This document shows, piece after piece, positions 24,669 through 33,079 of a stretch of DNA of 64,000 nucleotides. The DNA is taken from positions 1,302,001 through 1,366,000 of the forward strand of contig NZ_CP109583.1 in the NCBI RefSeq assembly GCF_036250755.1. Direction: 5' to 3'. The notes beneath the pieces were generated by a model. That model was not told where the DNA came from. It searched no databases and saw nothing but the letters and a program-made list of their open reading frames with translations. The position numbers were made by a program, and so were the translations under genes. The stretch is from Streptomyces uncialis. Its GTDB lineage: Bacteria; Actinomycetota; Actinomycetes; Streptomycetales; Streptomycetaceae. Each line of letters starts with the position of its first letter. The first letter of the stretch is position 1.

Positions 24669-24721
24669 GTCCTGGCCGTCCGGGTCGTCCCGGTCCTGAA
24701 GCAGACGGCCAGGACGACCCG
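24669..24721. terminator. Overlapping alternative hairpins between convergent genes
   Basis: Arm A (24669-24680) pairs with A' (24704-24715) over 12 bases, and arm B (24681-24689) pairs with B' (24713-24721) over 9. The order A-B-A'-B' and the three-base overlap mean that both stems cannot form fully at once. It lies between the converging methyltransferase and CcdA genes. Confidence 0.5.
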
Positions 24722-24799
24722 GGTCAGGTCCCCTCACGACCCGTCCGGACCCCGGGCCGAGTGGGTCGCCGGACGCCGACCGAGCGCCGACCGGACGCC

Positions 24800-25798
24800 C
24801 TACGGCACCGCCCGTCCGACAGGCTCCGACGACGTGCCGGTCCCCGGCGTACCGGCCGGGCCGGACGCCCCCGCCGGGTCCGGGGCATCCGTCGGAACCG
24901 GCACACCCGCGAGGTCCGGGACGCCCGCCGACCCCGGGGCATCCGCCGCGCCCGGGTCGCCGGAACGGGTACGGGAGCCGCCCGCCCCCGGCCGGAGGAA
25001 CAGCATCAGCGCCGTCACCACGGCCACCGCCGACACCCCGAACAGCAGGGTCCGGTCCGACACCGCGCCACCGATCCGGGAGACCTGGCCCTCCAGCGCG
25101 ACCTCGGTCCCCGTCCCCAGCAGCGACGGCAGGGCCGACGTCCCGTCGAACAGCAGGAAGAGGGTGCCCAGCGCGATGAAGAACACCCCGCCGGCCAGGG
25201 ACGTCGAGTGCACGGTGAACGGACCGGCCACCAGGGGCCGACCGCGCAGCCAGCGCTTGCGGCCGAGGTCGAAGCGGTCCCACAGCAGCGCCAGGACGAA
25301 CAGCGGCAGCGCCATGCCCAGGGCGTACACGGCCAGCAGCAGACCGCCGTGCAGCGGGCTGCCGCCGATCGCCGCGACGGTCAGGATGCCGCCGAGGATC
25401 GGGCCCGCGCAGAACCCGGCCAGCCCGTACACCGCGCCCAGGACCACCACCGACAGCGCCGAGCCCGAACGCTGCTCCCCCGCCACCCGCTGGAGCCTGC
25501 GGGCGCCGAAGCCGAGCCCGAGGATCTGCGCGGCGCCGAGGGCGATGACCGTCCAGCCGCCGACGGCGACGAGCGTGTCGCGGTGTCCGTAGAACAGTCT
25601 GCTCGCGAAGGACCCGGCGACGCCCAGCGGGACGAGCGTCGCGCAGAGCCCCGCGTAGAACAGCGCGGTGCGGACGACGAGCCGGGTGCGGGTGGTGAAG
25701 GAGTACGCGAAGAAGGCGGGGAGCAGCAGCGCGCTGCACGGGCTCAGCAGGGCGAGAAGACCGCCGAGGAAGGCGGCCGTGTGCGTGATCCCGTTCAT
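24800..25798 (-). CDS. CcdA/DsbD-type transmembrane thiol electron transporter
   Basis: The 332-residue membrane protein has six to eight hydrophobic segments with the paired redox cysteines of the family: Cys21 in LLSPCSALLLPAF and Cys130 in GLAGFCAGPILGG. CcdA/DsbD proteins pass electrons from cytoplasmic thioredoxin to extracytoplasmic thiol proteins, for example for cytochrome c maturation. The C-terminal 65 residues are a Pro/Ala/Asp-rich repeat tail (PGSAGVPDLAGVPVPTDAP) outside the fold. ATG 25798 overlaps the stop of the DsbA-like gene by four bases, so the two probably form a redox relay. Confidence 0.85.
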   Translation of the reverse strand: MNGITHTAAFLGGLLALLSPCSALLLPAFFAYSFTTRTRLVVRTALFYAGLCATLVPLGVAGSFASRLFYGHRDTLVAVGGWTVIALGAAQILGLGFGARRLQRVAGEQRSGSALSVVVLGAVYGLAGFCAGPILGGILTVAAIGGSPLHGGLLLAVYALGMALPLFVLALLWDRFDLGRKRWLRGRPLVAGPFTVHSTSLAGGVFFIALGTLFLLFDGTSALPSLLGTGTEVALEGQVSRIGGAVSDRTLLFGVSAVAVVTALMLFLRPGAGGSRTRSGDPGAADAPGSAGVPDLAGVPVPTDAPDPAGASGPAGTPGTGTSSEPVGRAVP

Positions 25799-26928
25799 CG
25801 CCCGGTCGACTCCCGCTCCGTGGTGGCGCCGGAGGGCGTCGGCCCCGCGGCGGCGCGTGCCGCGTCGAGCGCCTTCTCGACGGCCTGCTCGAAGGACTCG
25901 GCGGGCTGGGCGCCCAGTACCGGGATGTCGTTGACCAGGAACGCGGGTGTGCTGGAGACACCGAGGGCGTATCCCTCCTCCTTGTCGCGCTCCACGGCCC
26001 GCTTCGCCCCGGGCGAGTCGAGGTCCCTGGCGAAGCGGGCCGCGTCGGGGACGCCCGCCTCCTTCGCCATGGCGATCACCTTGCCCCGGGCGTAGGCGCC
26101 CTGGTTGCGGGGGCGTTCCTCGCCGAAGGCCGTGTCGTGGAACTCCCAGAACTTCCCTTGCTGTCCGGCGGCCCAGGTGGCCCGGGCCGCGCGCTCGGAC
26201 TCCTCGCCGAAGAGCGGGAAGTTGCGCCATTCGATGCGCAGCAGCCCCTTGTCCACGTACCGGCTGATGAGTCCGGGTTCGGTGCCGCGTGCGAACTCGC
26301 GGCAGAAGGGGCACTGGAAGTCCGAGTACTCGATCATGACGACCGGCGCGTCGACCCGGCCGATCGCCAGCCGGTCGTCCGCGTCCCGCCGTGCGAGACC
26401 GAGGAGTTCGGTGTTCCGCGGGTCCGGTTCCACCGGTTCGACGGACCCGGCGGCGGCCGGGGCGGAGGGCGCGGACCGGGCGCCGCTACGGTCCCGGTCG
26501 GACTCCTCACCGCCGAGGCTGAGCGCGAAGGCGGCGGTGCCGAGACCCAGCGCCAGGACGAGGAAGGCCGCGGCCTTGCGCCGCCGGGTCGCGTCCGGGG
26601 GTACGGGGAGAGAGGAGCGCGGGGCGGTGCCGGAGGCCGTGTCGGGGGTGGTCTGAGCGGGGGTGGCCTGACCGGGGGTTACCGGGTCGAGGCTTGTCGG
26701 CTCGGGGGTGGCCTTGCCGGAGGCCGCCTTGTCGGTGGGCGCGGGGCCGGCCGGGGTGAGCGGGGCGGGCGGAGCCGGGGGGCCGTCGGGGGTGTCGGCC
26801 GGGGTGTCGGCGGGGGCGGCCTTGTCCGTGGAATCAGTCTTGTCCTGGGCGGCCGGGGCTGTGGGATCGGTCGGCGTGCCCGTCGGTTCGGGGGACGGGC
26901 CGGTCGGGTCAGGGGTCTGGGACGGCAT
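25795..26928 (-). CDS. Membrane-anchored DsbA-like thioredoxin-fold protein
   Basis: The 377-residue protein has a long Pro/Thr/Ala/Lys cytoplasmic tail (about residues 1-110), one membrane helix (about 119-139; AAFLVLALGLGTAAFAL), a short linker and an extracytoplasmic thioredoxin fold with the active site CPFC (Cys206, Cys209) and cis-Pro in SSTPAFLVND. The layout resembles actinobacterial DsbA/MdbA-type oxidoreductases. ATG 26928 follows GAGG at good spacing; the frame upstream to 27138 is basic and unlikely. It is coupled to the CcdA-type gene, which would reduce it, or keep it in balance, across the membrane. Confidence 0.85.
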   Translation of the reverse strand: MPSQTPDPTGPSPEPTGTPTDPTAPAAQDKTDSTDKAAPADTPADTPDGPPAPPAPLTPAGPAPTDKAASGKATPEPTSLDPVTPGQATPAQTTPDTASGTAPRSSLPVPPDATRRRKAAAFLVLALGLGTAAFALSLGGEESDRDRSGARSAPSAPAAAGSVEPVEPDPRNTELLGLARRDADDRLAIGRVDAPVVMIEYSDFQCPFCREFARGTEPGLISRYVDKGLLRIEWRNFPLFGEESERAARATWAAGQQGKFWEFHDTAFGEERPRNQGAYARGKVIAMAKEAGVPDAARFARDLDSPGAKRAVERDKEEGYALGVSSTPAFLVNDIPVLGAQPAESFEQAVEKALDAARAAAGPTPSGATTERESTGR

Positions 26929-27184
26929 GGGTACCTCTTGGATCGGTGCGTACGGCGTGAGGGGCGCACAGGGTGCGCGAAGGGAACGCGGGCGAGCGGC
27001 GCGCCGGACCGTGCGCCGTCGCTCGGGGCGTCCGGGAACGGCGTGCGCCGGGTTCCGCACCGCGCGTGCGGGCGTCAGGACCCTGGGGTACGGCGTGCGG
27101 CGACGGGAGCTGACACGGGGTCGGCGGCGGGCGCGCACCGGGGCGGTACTCGGCGGACGGCCGCCGGGCCCGGTCGGTCGCGGC

Positions 27185-27637
27185 CTACACCCTCAGCACG
27201 GAGAGCACCGACAGCGGTATCGGTGGCGCGAGTCCGGAGAAACGGTCGCCGCCGCCCGTACCGAGGTGCGGTACCCGTACCAGGTCCGCCGGAAGGGCCA
27301 GGGAGGACGGGAGCGCCGGGGGCGGCAGCGGGACACGGGTCGACGAGGGCGGTTCGGGTACGGACTGCTTGCCGCAGGGGCGGGTGAGGTCGGAGACCGT
27401 GCCGGACGCCGTGGCGGGAGCGCCGACGGCGACGGGGCCGGACGGAAGGGCGGTACGGGCCGGGGCCGGTCCGGGGACGAGGCCCGCGGCGCGGGTCGGG
27501 GACGCGGTGTCATGGGCCGGGACCGGCATGGTGACCGTGCCGTCGGCGCGGGCGAGGGAGCACAGCCAGGTGGTCAGCAGGAGGAGCAGCGCGAGCACGG
27601 CGCCGACCGTGGCCCGCGGAGTCCTCACCCGCTCCAT
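27185..27637 (-). CDS. Hypothetical secreted or membrane-anchored protein, Pro-rich
   Basis: The 150-residue product begins with a clear signal-type segment (MERVRTPRATVGAVLALLLLLTTWLCSLARADG) followed by a Pro/Ala/Val-rich region without a recognisable domain. It contains two cysteines, one at the end of the hydrophobic helix and one in TRPCGK. ATG 27637 has GGAGG at seven bases, supporting a real gene. It lies 256 bases upstream of the DsbA-like gene on the same strand, so it may share that transcript or be a substrate of the redox pair. No homologue is recognised. Confidence 0.6.
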   Translation of the reverse strand: MERVRTPRATVGAVLALLLLLTTWLCSLARADGTVTMPVPAHDTASPTRAAGLVPGPAPARTALPSGPVAVGAPATASGTVSDLTRPCGKQSVPEPPSSTRVPLPPPALPSSLALPADLVRVPHLGTGGGDRFSGLAPPIPLSVLSVLRV

Positions 27638-27679
27638 ACCGATTCCTCCGCCGCCGTTCGTCCGCGCTTGTCCGCGCCT

Positions 27680-27721
27680 GTACGTGTACCTGTCCGTGCC
27701 GTACGTGTACCTGTTCGTGCC
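27680..27721 (+). repeat. Two-copy 21-bp direct repeat
   Basis: Two adjacent 21-bp copies start with GTACGTGTACCTGTCCGTG and differ at one base. They lie upstream of the start of the secreted-protein gene on the minus strand, where its promoter would be expected. Confidence 0.7.
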
Positions 27722-27830
27722 TGTTCATACCGGTCAGGGGGCCTGTCCGTGGGTCGCGCCCGTCCGACGGCCCGTGGCGCGCGTCCTGCCCGCTGTGTTC
27801 GCCGCTCGCCCTGCCCCGCGCGTTCACCGG

Positions 27831-27885
27831 GTCCGACCGGTTCGCGGGCAGCCGTCACGTCGGTTCCTTCGCCCGGTCGCCGTCC
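27831..27885 (-). pseudogene. Diverged copy of the 3' end of the ABC exporter gene
   Basis: These 55 bases align with 28076-28131, the stop codon and last codons of the neighbouring ABC exporter gene plus its flank, with about six substitutions and one gap. On the minus strand the copy still reads DGDRAKEPT then TGA, against GGDRTKELT then TGA in the gene. It is either the relic of a deleted second exporter gene or a local duplication. Confidence 0.55.
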
Positions 27886-28100
27886 GGGTGGACAGCGGGC
27901 CGGCCGGGAGGCCACGCCCACGATAGATCATGCTGGTCGGCCCCGTCCGAGGCCGGTACGGGTCGCCGCGAGGTCCCGTACGCGGGGCGGTGCGGGTGGC
28001 GCGGCCGGTACCGCCGGGTGAAGTGGCGCACAACGGCGGACGGACCGCCGTCCGGAGGAATCCGGAGGGCGGTCCGTCGGACCGGTGCGGCGGGCAGCCG

Positions 28101-30035
28101 TCACGTCAGCTCCTTCGTCCGGTCGCCGCCCAGGGTCCGTACGGCGGGCAGCACCCGGTCGTAGGCGCGCTCCTCGCGGCTGTCGGCGAACTGGGTGCGG
28201 TAGAGCTGCGCGTAGCGGCCGTCGAGGGCGAGCAGGGTCTCGTGGGTGCCGCGTTCGACGATCCGGCCGTCCTCCACCACGAGGATCTGGTCGGCGCCGC
28301 GGACCGTGGACAGCCGGTGGGCGATGACCACGGCGGTGCGGTCGGCGAGGGCCTCGTCGAGGGCCGCCTGGACGGCCGCCTCGGAGGTGTTGTCGAGGTG
28401 GGCGGTCGCCTCGTCGAGGATCACCACGCGCTGGCGGGCCAGCAGCAACCGGGCGATGGTCATCCGCTGGCGCTCGCCGCCGGACAGCCGGTAGCCGCGC
28501 TCGCCGACGACGGTGTCGAGCTCCTCGGGCAGCGACCGGACCAGCTCGTCGAGACGGGCCCGGCGCAGGGCGTCCCACAGCTCGTCCTCGGTGGCGCCGG
28601 GCCGGGCGAGCAGGAGGTTGGCGCGGACAGACTCGTGGAAGAGATGGCCGTCCTGGGTGACCATGCCGACGGTGGCGCGCAGCGACTCGGTGGAGAGGTC
28701 CCGTACGTCGGTGCCGCCGACGCGGACCGTTCCGGAGTCGGCGTCGTAGAGGCGGGGCAGCAGGGACGCGACGGTCGACTTGCCGGCGCCGGACGAGCCG
28801 ACGAGGGCGACGGTCTGGCCGGGTTCGGCGCGGAAGGACATCCCGCGCAGCACCTCTCCGCTGTCGCGGCTGTCCAGGGTGGCGACCTCCTCCAGGGAGG
28901 CGAGGGACACCTTGTCGGCGGCGGGGTAGCCGAAGCGCACATCGGTGAACTCGACGGCGACCGGCCCCTCGGGGACCTCATCGGCGTCGGGGCGTTCCTC
29001 GATCAGCGGCTTCAGGTCGAGGACCTCGAAGACCCGCTCGAAGCTGACGAGTGCGCTCATCACCTCGACCCGGGCGCCGGCCAGGGCGGTGAGCGGGGCG
29101 TACAGCCGGGTGAGCAGCAGGGCGAGGGCGACGACGGCGCCGGGCTCCAGGGTGCCGTTCAGCGCGAACCAGCCGCCGAGTCCGTAGACCAGGGCGAGTG
29201 CGAGGGCGGAGACCAGGGTCAGCGCGGTCATGAAGGTGTACTGGGACATCGCGGTCCGCACCCCGATGTCGCGGACCCGCTGGGCGCGGGCGGAGAACTC
29301 GGCCGACTCCTGCTCGGGCCGTCCGAAGAGCTTGACGAGGGTGGCGCCGGGGGCCGAGAAGCGCTCGGTCATCCGGGTGGCCATGGCGGCGTTGAGCTGG
29401 GTCGCCTCGCGCTGGAGTCCGGCCATCCGGGCGCCCATGCGGCGGGCGGGGAGGACGAACACGGGGAGCAGCAGCAGCGCGAGGAGGGTGATCTGCCACG
29501 ACAGGGTGATCATCACGGCGAGGGTGAGCACCAGGGTGACGACATGGCCGACGACCCCGGCCAGCGTGCTGCTGAAGGCGCGCTGGGCGCCGATGACGTC
29601 GTTGTTGAGGCGGCTGACGAGGGCGCCGGTGCGGGTGCGGGTGAAGAAGGCGACGGGCATCCGCTGGACATGGTCGAAGACGGCCCGCCGCAGATCGAGG
29701 ATCAGGTTCTCGCCGAGGGTCGAGGACAGCCGCCGCTCCATCAGTCCGAGTCCCGCCTCGGCGACGGCGATCAGGGCGATCAGCAGGGCGAGCCGGACCA
29801 CGGTGCCCGGCGGCCCGTTCGACACGATCGCGTCGACGACGCGTCCGGCGAGCAGCGGGGTGGCCACGGCGAGGAACGCGGTGACGACGCTGAGCAGGAG
29901 GAAGCGGATGATCCGGGTGCGGTGGGGGCGGGCGAAGGTGGCGATACGGCCGAGGGTGGCGCGGTTGAAGGGGCGGCGGTCCTGCGCGTGGAGCAGTCCG
30001 TTGAGCTGGCTCCACGCTGTCGTCTCCATGTCCAT
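28101..30035 (-). CDS. ABC exporter half-transporter (fused permease-ATPase)
   Basis: The 644-residue protein is a type IV ABC exporter: six membrane helices (about residues 30-310) followed by an ATPase domain with Walker A VGSSGAGKST, signature LSGGERQRMTIARLLL, Walker B VVILDEATAHLD and switch His in VIAHRLSTV. It would act as a homodimer exporting a hydrophobic compound. Starts at 30035 (MDMETT) and 30029 (METT) are both possible; the promoter just upstream leaves almost no leader. A MerR/SoxR-type promoter precedes it. In S. coelicolor an ABC transporter gene (SCO7008) is part of the SoxR regulon, so redox-active antibiotics may be the signal here too. No regulator gene is adjacent. Confidence 0.9.
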   Translation of the reverse strand: MDMETTAWSQLNGLLHAQDRRPFNRATLGRIATFARPHRTRIIRFLLLSVVTAFLAVATPLLAGRVVDAIVSNGPPGTVVRLALLIALIAVAEAGLGLMERRLSSTLGENLILDLRRAVFDHVQRMPVAFFTRTRTGALVSRLNNDVIGAQRAFSSTLAGVVGHVVTLVLTLAVMITLSWQITLLALLLLPVFVLPARRMGARMAGLQREATQLNAAMATRMTERFSAPGATLVKLFGRPEQESAEFSARAQRVRDIGVRTAMSQYTFMTALTLVSALALALVYGLGGWFALNGTLEPGAVVALALLLTRLYAPLTALAGARVEVMSALVSFERVFEVLDLKPLIEERPDADEVPEGPVAVEFTDVRFGYPAADKVSLASLEEVATLDSRDSGEVLRGMSFRAEPGQTVALVGSSGAGKSTVASLLPRLYDADSGTVRVGGTDVRDLSTESLRATVGMVTQDGHLFHESVRANLLLARPGATEDELWDALRRARLDELVRSLPEELDTVVGERGYRLSGGERQRMTIARLLLARQRVVILDEATAHLDNTSEAAVQAALDEALADRTAVVIAHRLSTVRGADQILVVEDGRIVERGTHETLLALDGRYAQLYRTQFADSREERAYDRVLPAVRTLGGDRTKELT

Positions 30036-30041
30036 GCCCTG

Positions 30042-30072
30042 ACGGTAGAACCTCAAGCAATGCTGAGGTCAA
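30042..30072 (-). promoter_or_regulatory. MerR/SoxR-type promoter-operator of the ABC exporter gene
   Basis: Read on the minus strand: -35 TTGACC (30072-30067), an over-long 19-base spacer, then -10 TACCGT (30047-30042). The spacer holds an 18-bp inverted repeat with CCTCA/TGAGG arms (30051-30068), close to the SoxR box CCTCAAGTTAACTTGAGG. A 19-base spacer with a centred palindrome is the hallmark of promoters activated by DNA distortion by MerR-family proteins. Confidence 0.65.
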
Positions 30073-30125
30073 GCCCTGGCCCGGAATTCGACGCCAAGTT
30101 CCCTCCGTAGGAGAGGGGTCGGCGG

Positions 30126-31499
30126 TCAGGGAGTGTCCGTTCCCCCGTCCGCGGCGGGGGGTTCGGTCGGGGTCGGGGTCCCGCCGGTCGTGCCGAGCAC
30201 CGTGATCCGGACCGGTCCGCCGTCCGGGTCGACGTCCCGTACCCAGGCGGCGGACATCCCGACGGTGCGGTTGGGCACCGCGGTCCCCCGCAGCCGCTCG
30301 TGGTGCAGTACGCGGCCGTCCTGGGCCACTTGGAGCACCGGCCGGTCGAGGAACCGCGCCGTGCGCAGCACGAACGGCTGCCGTGCCGTGGCGGTGGCGA
30401 GGAGGTTCGGGGCGATCCAGCGCAGCGGGGCGTCGACCCGGACGGGCACCGGGGCAGCCCGGTGCGTGCCGGGGACGGCCGCGAGATGGGCGAGGACCGG
30501 TACGGCGGCGAGCACGCCCTCCCGGGCCGCGGTCCCGGCGGGTTCGGCGGCGTGCAGCAGGCTTCCCACGGCGAAGACCCCGTCGCGGGTGGTCCGGAAG
30601 GACATGTCGACGGCGGGTCCAAGGGTGCCCGGGTCCAGTACGAGGCCGCCGTCGCGGGCGAGTTCGTGTTCGGGGACGAAGTCACCGGTGAAGACGGCGG
30701 TGTCGCAGGCGAGGGTGGTGGTGCGGCCGTCGGAGTGCCGCAGCCGGACGCCGGCGAGCCGTCCGTGGCCGACGAGGGCGGTGACGGTGGTACGGGTCAG
30801 CAGCGGGACCCCGTACCGCAGCCGGGCGGCCGTGGCGTGCGCCGGGGACGCCTGGTGGCGCTCGTACTCCGTGACCATGGCGACGGGTGCGACGCCGGCG
30901 CGGCGCAGGGTGTCCACGGCGTGGTACGAGACCTGTTCGGCGCCCACGACGACGGCCCGCCGTCCCACGTCCTGCCGGTACAGGTACACGGACTGCTGCA
31001 ACTCGCCGGTGGTGAACACCCCGGCGGGCCGTGTCCCGGGCACGAGCCGGGCGGCGCGCGGCCGTTCACGCGCGCCGGTGGCGAGGACGACGGCCCGCGC
31101 GCTCACCTCGGCGGGCCCGTCGGGTCCGGTGGTGGCGAGGGTCAGCGGGCCCGTCCAGCCGAGGGCGGTGACCCCGGTGCGCAGCCGGACTCCGGCGCGT
31201 TCGGCGGCGGCGGTCCAGCGCCCGACGTAGGCGGGTCCGTCGACGCTCTCGGCGCCGGTGCCGAAGCCCCGGTGGAAGCAGTGGCGCGGTACACCGCCCG
31301 GTTCGCGTTCGCGTTCCAGGATCTCGACCCGGCCCGCGCCGAGCGCGGCGAGACGCGCGGCTGCGGCGAGCCCGGCGGGCCCGGCTCCGACGACGAGGAC
31401 ATCGACGTCACGGTGGGTGCCGCCGGTTCCGCCGGATCTGCCGCTGGGGCTGTCACTGGTGCTGTCGTTCGTGTCGGTGCTGGTGCTGGATGTGTTCAT
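30126..31499 (-). CDS. FAD/NAD(P)-dependent pyridine nucleotide-disulfide-type oxidoreductase
   Basis: The 457-residue protein starts with a Ser/Thr/Asp tail and then a dinucleotide-binding motif DVLVVGAGPAGLAAAARLAALG (about residues 33-54); a second nucleotide-binding site and the ATGARERP motif follow. There is no redox CxxC. It resembles the smaller flavoprotein subunit of multi-subunit amine/opine/proline or glycerol-3-phosphate-type dehydrogenases. ATG 31499 follows GAGGAA and overlaps the stop of the upstream flavoprotein gene (ATGA). As the last gene of a kinase plus two flavoprotein operon it probably forms a complex with the Fe-S flavoprotein encoded before it. Confidence 0.8.
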   Translation of the reverse strand: MNTSSTSTDTNDSTSDSPSGRSGGTGGTHRDVDVLVVGAGPAGLAAAARLAALGAGRVEILEREREPGGVPRHCFHRGFGTGAESVDGPAYVGRWTAAAERAGVRLRTGVTALGWTGPLTLATTGPDGPAEVSARAVVLATGARERPRAARLVPGTRPAGVFTTGELQQSVYLYRQDVGRRAVVVGAEQVSYHAVDTLRRAGVAPVAMVTEYERHQASPAHATAARLRYGVPLLTRTTVTALVGHGRLAGVRLRHSDGRTTTLACDTAVFTGDFVPEHELARDGGLVLDPGTLGPAVDMSFRTTRDGVFAVGSLLHAAEPAGTAAREGVLAAVPVLAHLAAVPGTHRAAPVPVRVDAPLRWIAPNLLATATARQPFVLRTARFLDRPVLQVAQDGRVLHHERLRGTAVPNRTVGMSAAWVRDVDPDGGPVRITVLGTTGGTPTPTEPPAADGGTDTP

Positions 31500-33079
31500 G
31501 TGGGGGTTCCTCCCGCCCGCCGGAGCAGGTCGCGGACGGCGGCTCCGCAGTGGGAGCCCTGACATCGGCCGCCGCGGGCCCGGGTGCGGCGGCGCAGACC
31601 GTCCGGGGTGACGGGCGGGACGGTGGAGTCGAGCGCGTCCCGGATCTCGCCCAGGGACACCCGTTCGCAGTGGCAGACGAGCGTGCCGTACGCGGGGTCG
31701 CGCGCGATCAGGTCGGCCCGGACGCAGGGGCGTTCGGCCGTGCGGCCGAGGTCCGGCACCCGGATCGGCGGCAGCGCGGCGGACGGGCCGGGATCGAGTC
31801 CCGCGCCGGTGAGCAGGTCCAGGGTGTGGGCGGCGAGGGCCAGGGAGGCGCTGAGCCCGGTGGAGCGGACACCGCCGAGGGTGACGTACCGCTGGGCGGG
31901 GTGGGCGCGGACCCGGTAGTCCTCGTGTCCGGTGGCGGCGCGCAGCCCCGCGTACGCGGCGGTGACCTCCGCGCCGAGGAGCGCGGGCACGATCCGGGCG
32001 CCCTGGGCCCGCAGCCCCTCCAGCCCTTCGGCGGTCGTCGCCGTGTCGTCCTTGGCGTCCGGCCCGTCGAGATCCTCGGCGGTGGGGCCGACCAGGACGT
32101 TGCCGTGCACGGTCGGGGTGACGAGGACACCCTTGCCGAGGGCGGTGGGCACCGGCAGCAGGATGTGGCGGACGAGATCGCGGGCCGGGGTGTCGAGAAC
32201 GAGGAGCTGGCCCCGGCGCGGGCGGACCGTGAAGTCCCGGTGACCGAGCAGCAGATCGAACTCGTCGGCGCGCAGCCCGGCGGCGTTCACCAGCCAGCGG
32301 GTACGCAGGGTGCCCCGGTCCGTGGTCAGGACATGGTGCCCGGCGGCCCCGGTCACCTGGTCCACCCGGGCCACCCGGCAGTTCAGATGGAGGTCGGTTC
32401 CGGCGCGCACGGCCTGGGTGGCGTAGGCGAGGGTGGTGCTCCAGGGGCAGACGACGCTTTCGCCGGGGACGGCGAGGGCTCCCAGCGCGCCGGGCCCCAG
32501 ACGGGGTTCGCGGGCGCGTACTTCGGCGGCGTCGAGGAGGACGGTGTCGTCGTATCCGTTGCGCCGGGCCTTCGCGGCGAGTGCCGGGAGGGCCGCGAGT
32601 TGCTCCTCGTCCCAGGCGACGAGGAGCGCGCCCACCCGTTCGAGGGGGATGCCGCAGTCGGCGGCGTACGCGGCGAGCAGCCGTGATCCGTCCCGTACGA
32701 GGCGGGACTCCAGCGAGCCCGGGACGGCGTCGAAACCGGTGTGCAGGATCGCGGTGTTGGCCTTGGAGGTGCCGTCCCCCACGTCGTCGCGGGCGTCGAC
32801 CAGCGCGGTCCGCAGGGCCGGGTACCGGGCCAGCTCACGGGCGACGGCACTGCCGACGACCCCGGCGCCGACGACCGTGATGTCGTAGACGGCCGCCGGT
32901 AGGTCACCGCCGCGGGTGACGGCGCCGTACGTGGCCGACGGTACGGCGGGCGCCGGTACGCCATGTGCTGGGACGGCGTGCCGGTCGGGGGGCGGGACGT
33001 GGGCGGACCGGGCGGGCCGGTTCCGCGAGTCCTGTACCGCCGGGACCTGGGCGGAGGTGTGCGCGTGCGGGGCGTTCAC
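31496..33079 (-). CDS. FAD-dependent oxidoreductase with C-terminal BFD-like [2Fe-2S] domain (GlpA-like)
   Basis: The 527-residue protein has a DAO-type flavin domain (about residues 50-410; VYDITVVGAGVVGSAVARELARYP, DGTSKANTAILHTGFDA) and a C-terminal bacterioferritin-associated-ferredoxin-like domain with four cysteines, CHCERVSLGEIRDAL and RCQGSHC. This architecture is that of GlpA of the anaerobic glycerol-3-phosphate dehydrogenase and of related dehydrogenases. The GTG 33079 start overlaps the kinase stop (GTGA). With a glycerol-kinase-like gene first in the operon, oxidation of a phosphorylated polyol is the simplest reading, though the substrate is unproven. Confidence 0.85.
   Translation of the reverse strand: MNAPHAHTSAQVPAVQDSRNRPARSAHVPPPDRHAVPAHGVPAPAVPSATYGAVTRGGDLPAAVYDITVVGAGVVGSAVARELARYPALRTALVDARDDVGDGTSKANTAILHTGFDAVPGSLESRLVRDGSRLLAAYAADCGIPLERVGALLVAWDEEQLAALPALAAKARRNGYDDTVLLDAAEVRAREPRLGPGALGALAVPGESVVCPWSTTLAYATQAVRAGTDLHLNCRVARVDQVTGAAGHHVLTTDRGTLRTRWLVNAAGLRADEFDLLLGHRDFTVRPRRGQLLVLDTPARDLVRHILLPVPTALGKGVLVTPTVHGNVLVGPTAEDLDGPDAKDDTATTAEGLEGLRAQGARIVPALLGAEVTAAYAGLRAATGHEDYRVRAHPAQRYVTLGGVRSTGLSASLALAAHTLDLLTGAGLDPGPSAALPPIRVPDLGRTAERPCVRADLIARDPAYGTLVCHCERVSLGEIRDALDSTVPPVTPDGLRRRTRARGGRCQGSHCGAAVRDLLRRAGGTPT

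Larger units (their letters stand above)
27638..28100. other. Gene-free region with direct repeats and a copied gene end
   Basis: This 463-base stretch shows no convincing gene. It holds a 21-bp direct repeat (27680-27721) and a diverged copy (27831-27885) of the 3' end of the ABC exporter gene that lies just to the right. Confidence 0.6.

Noticed and set aside
23070-25961. Minus-strand frame of 963 codons opposite the dehydrogenase-like and methyltransferase genes
   Set aside because: It is an antisense frame caused by high GC; the plus-strand genes and the minus-strand CcdA gene explain the region.
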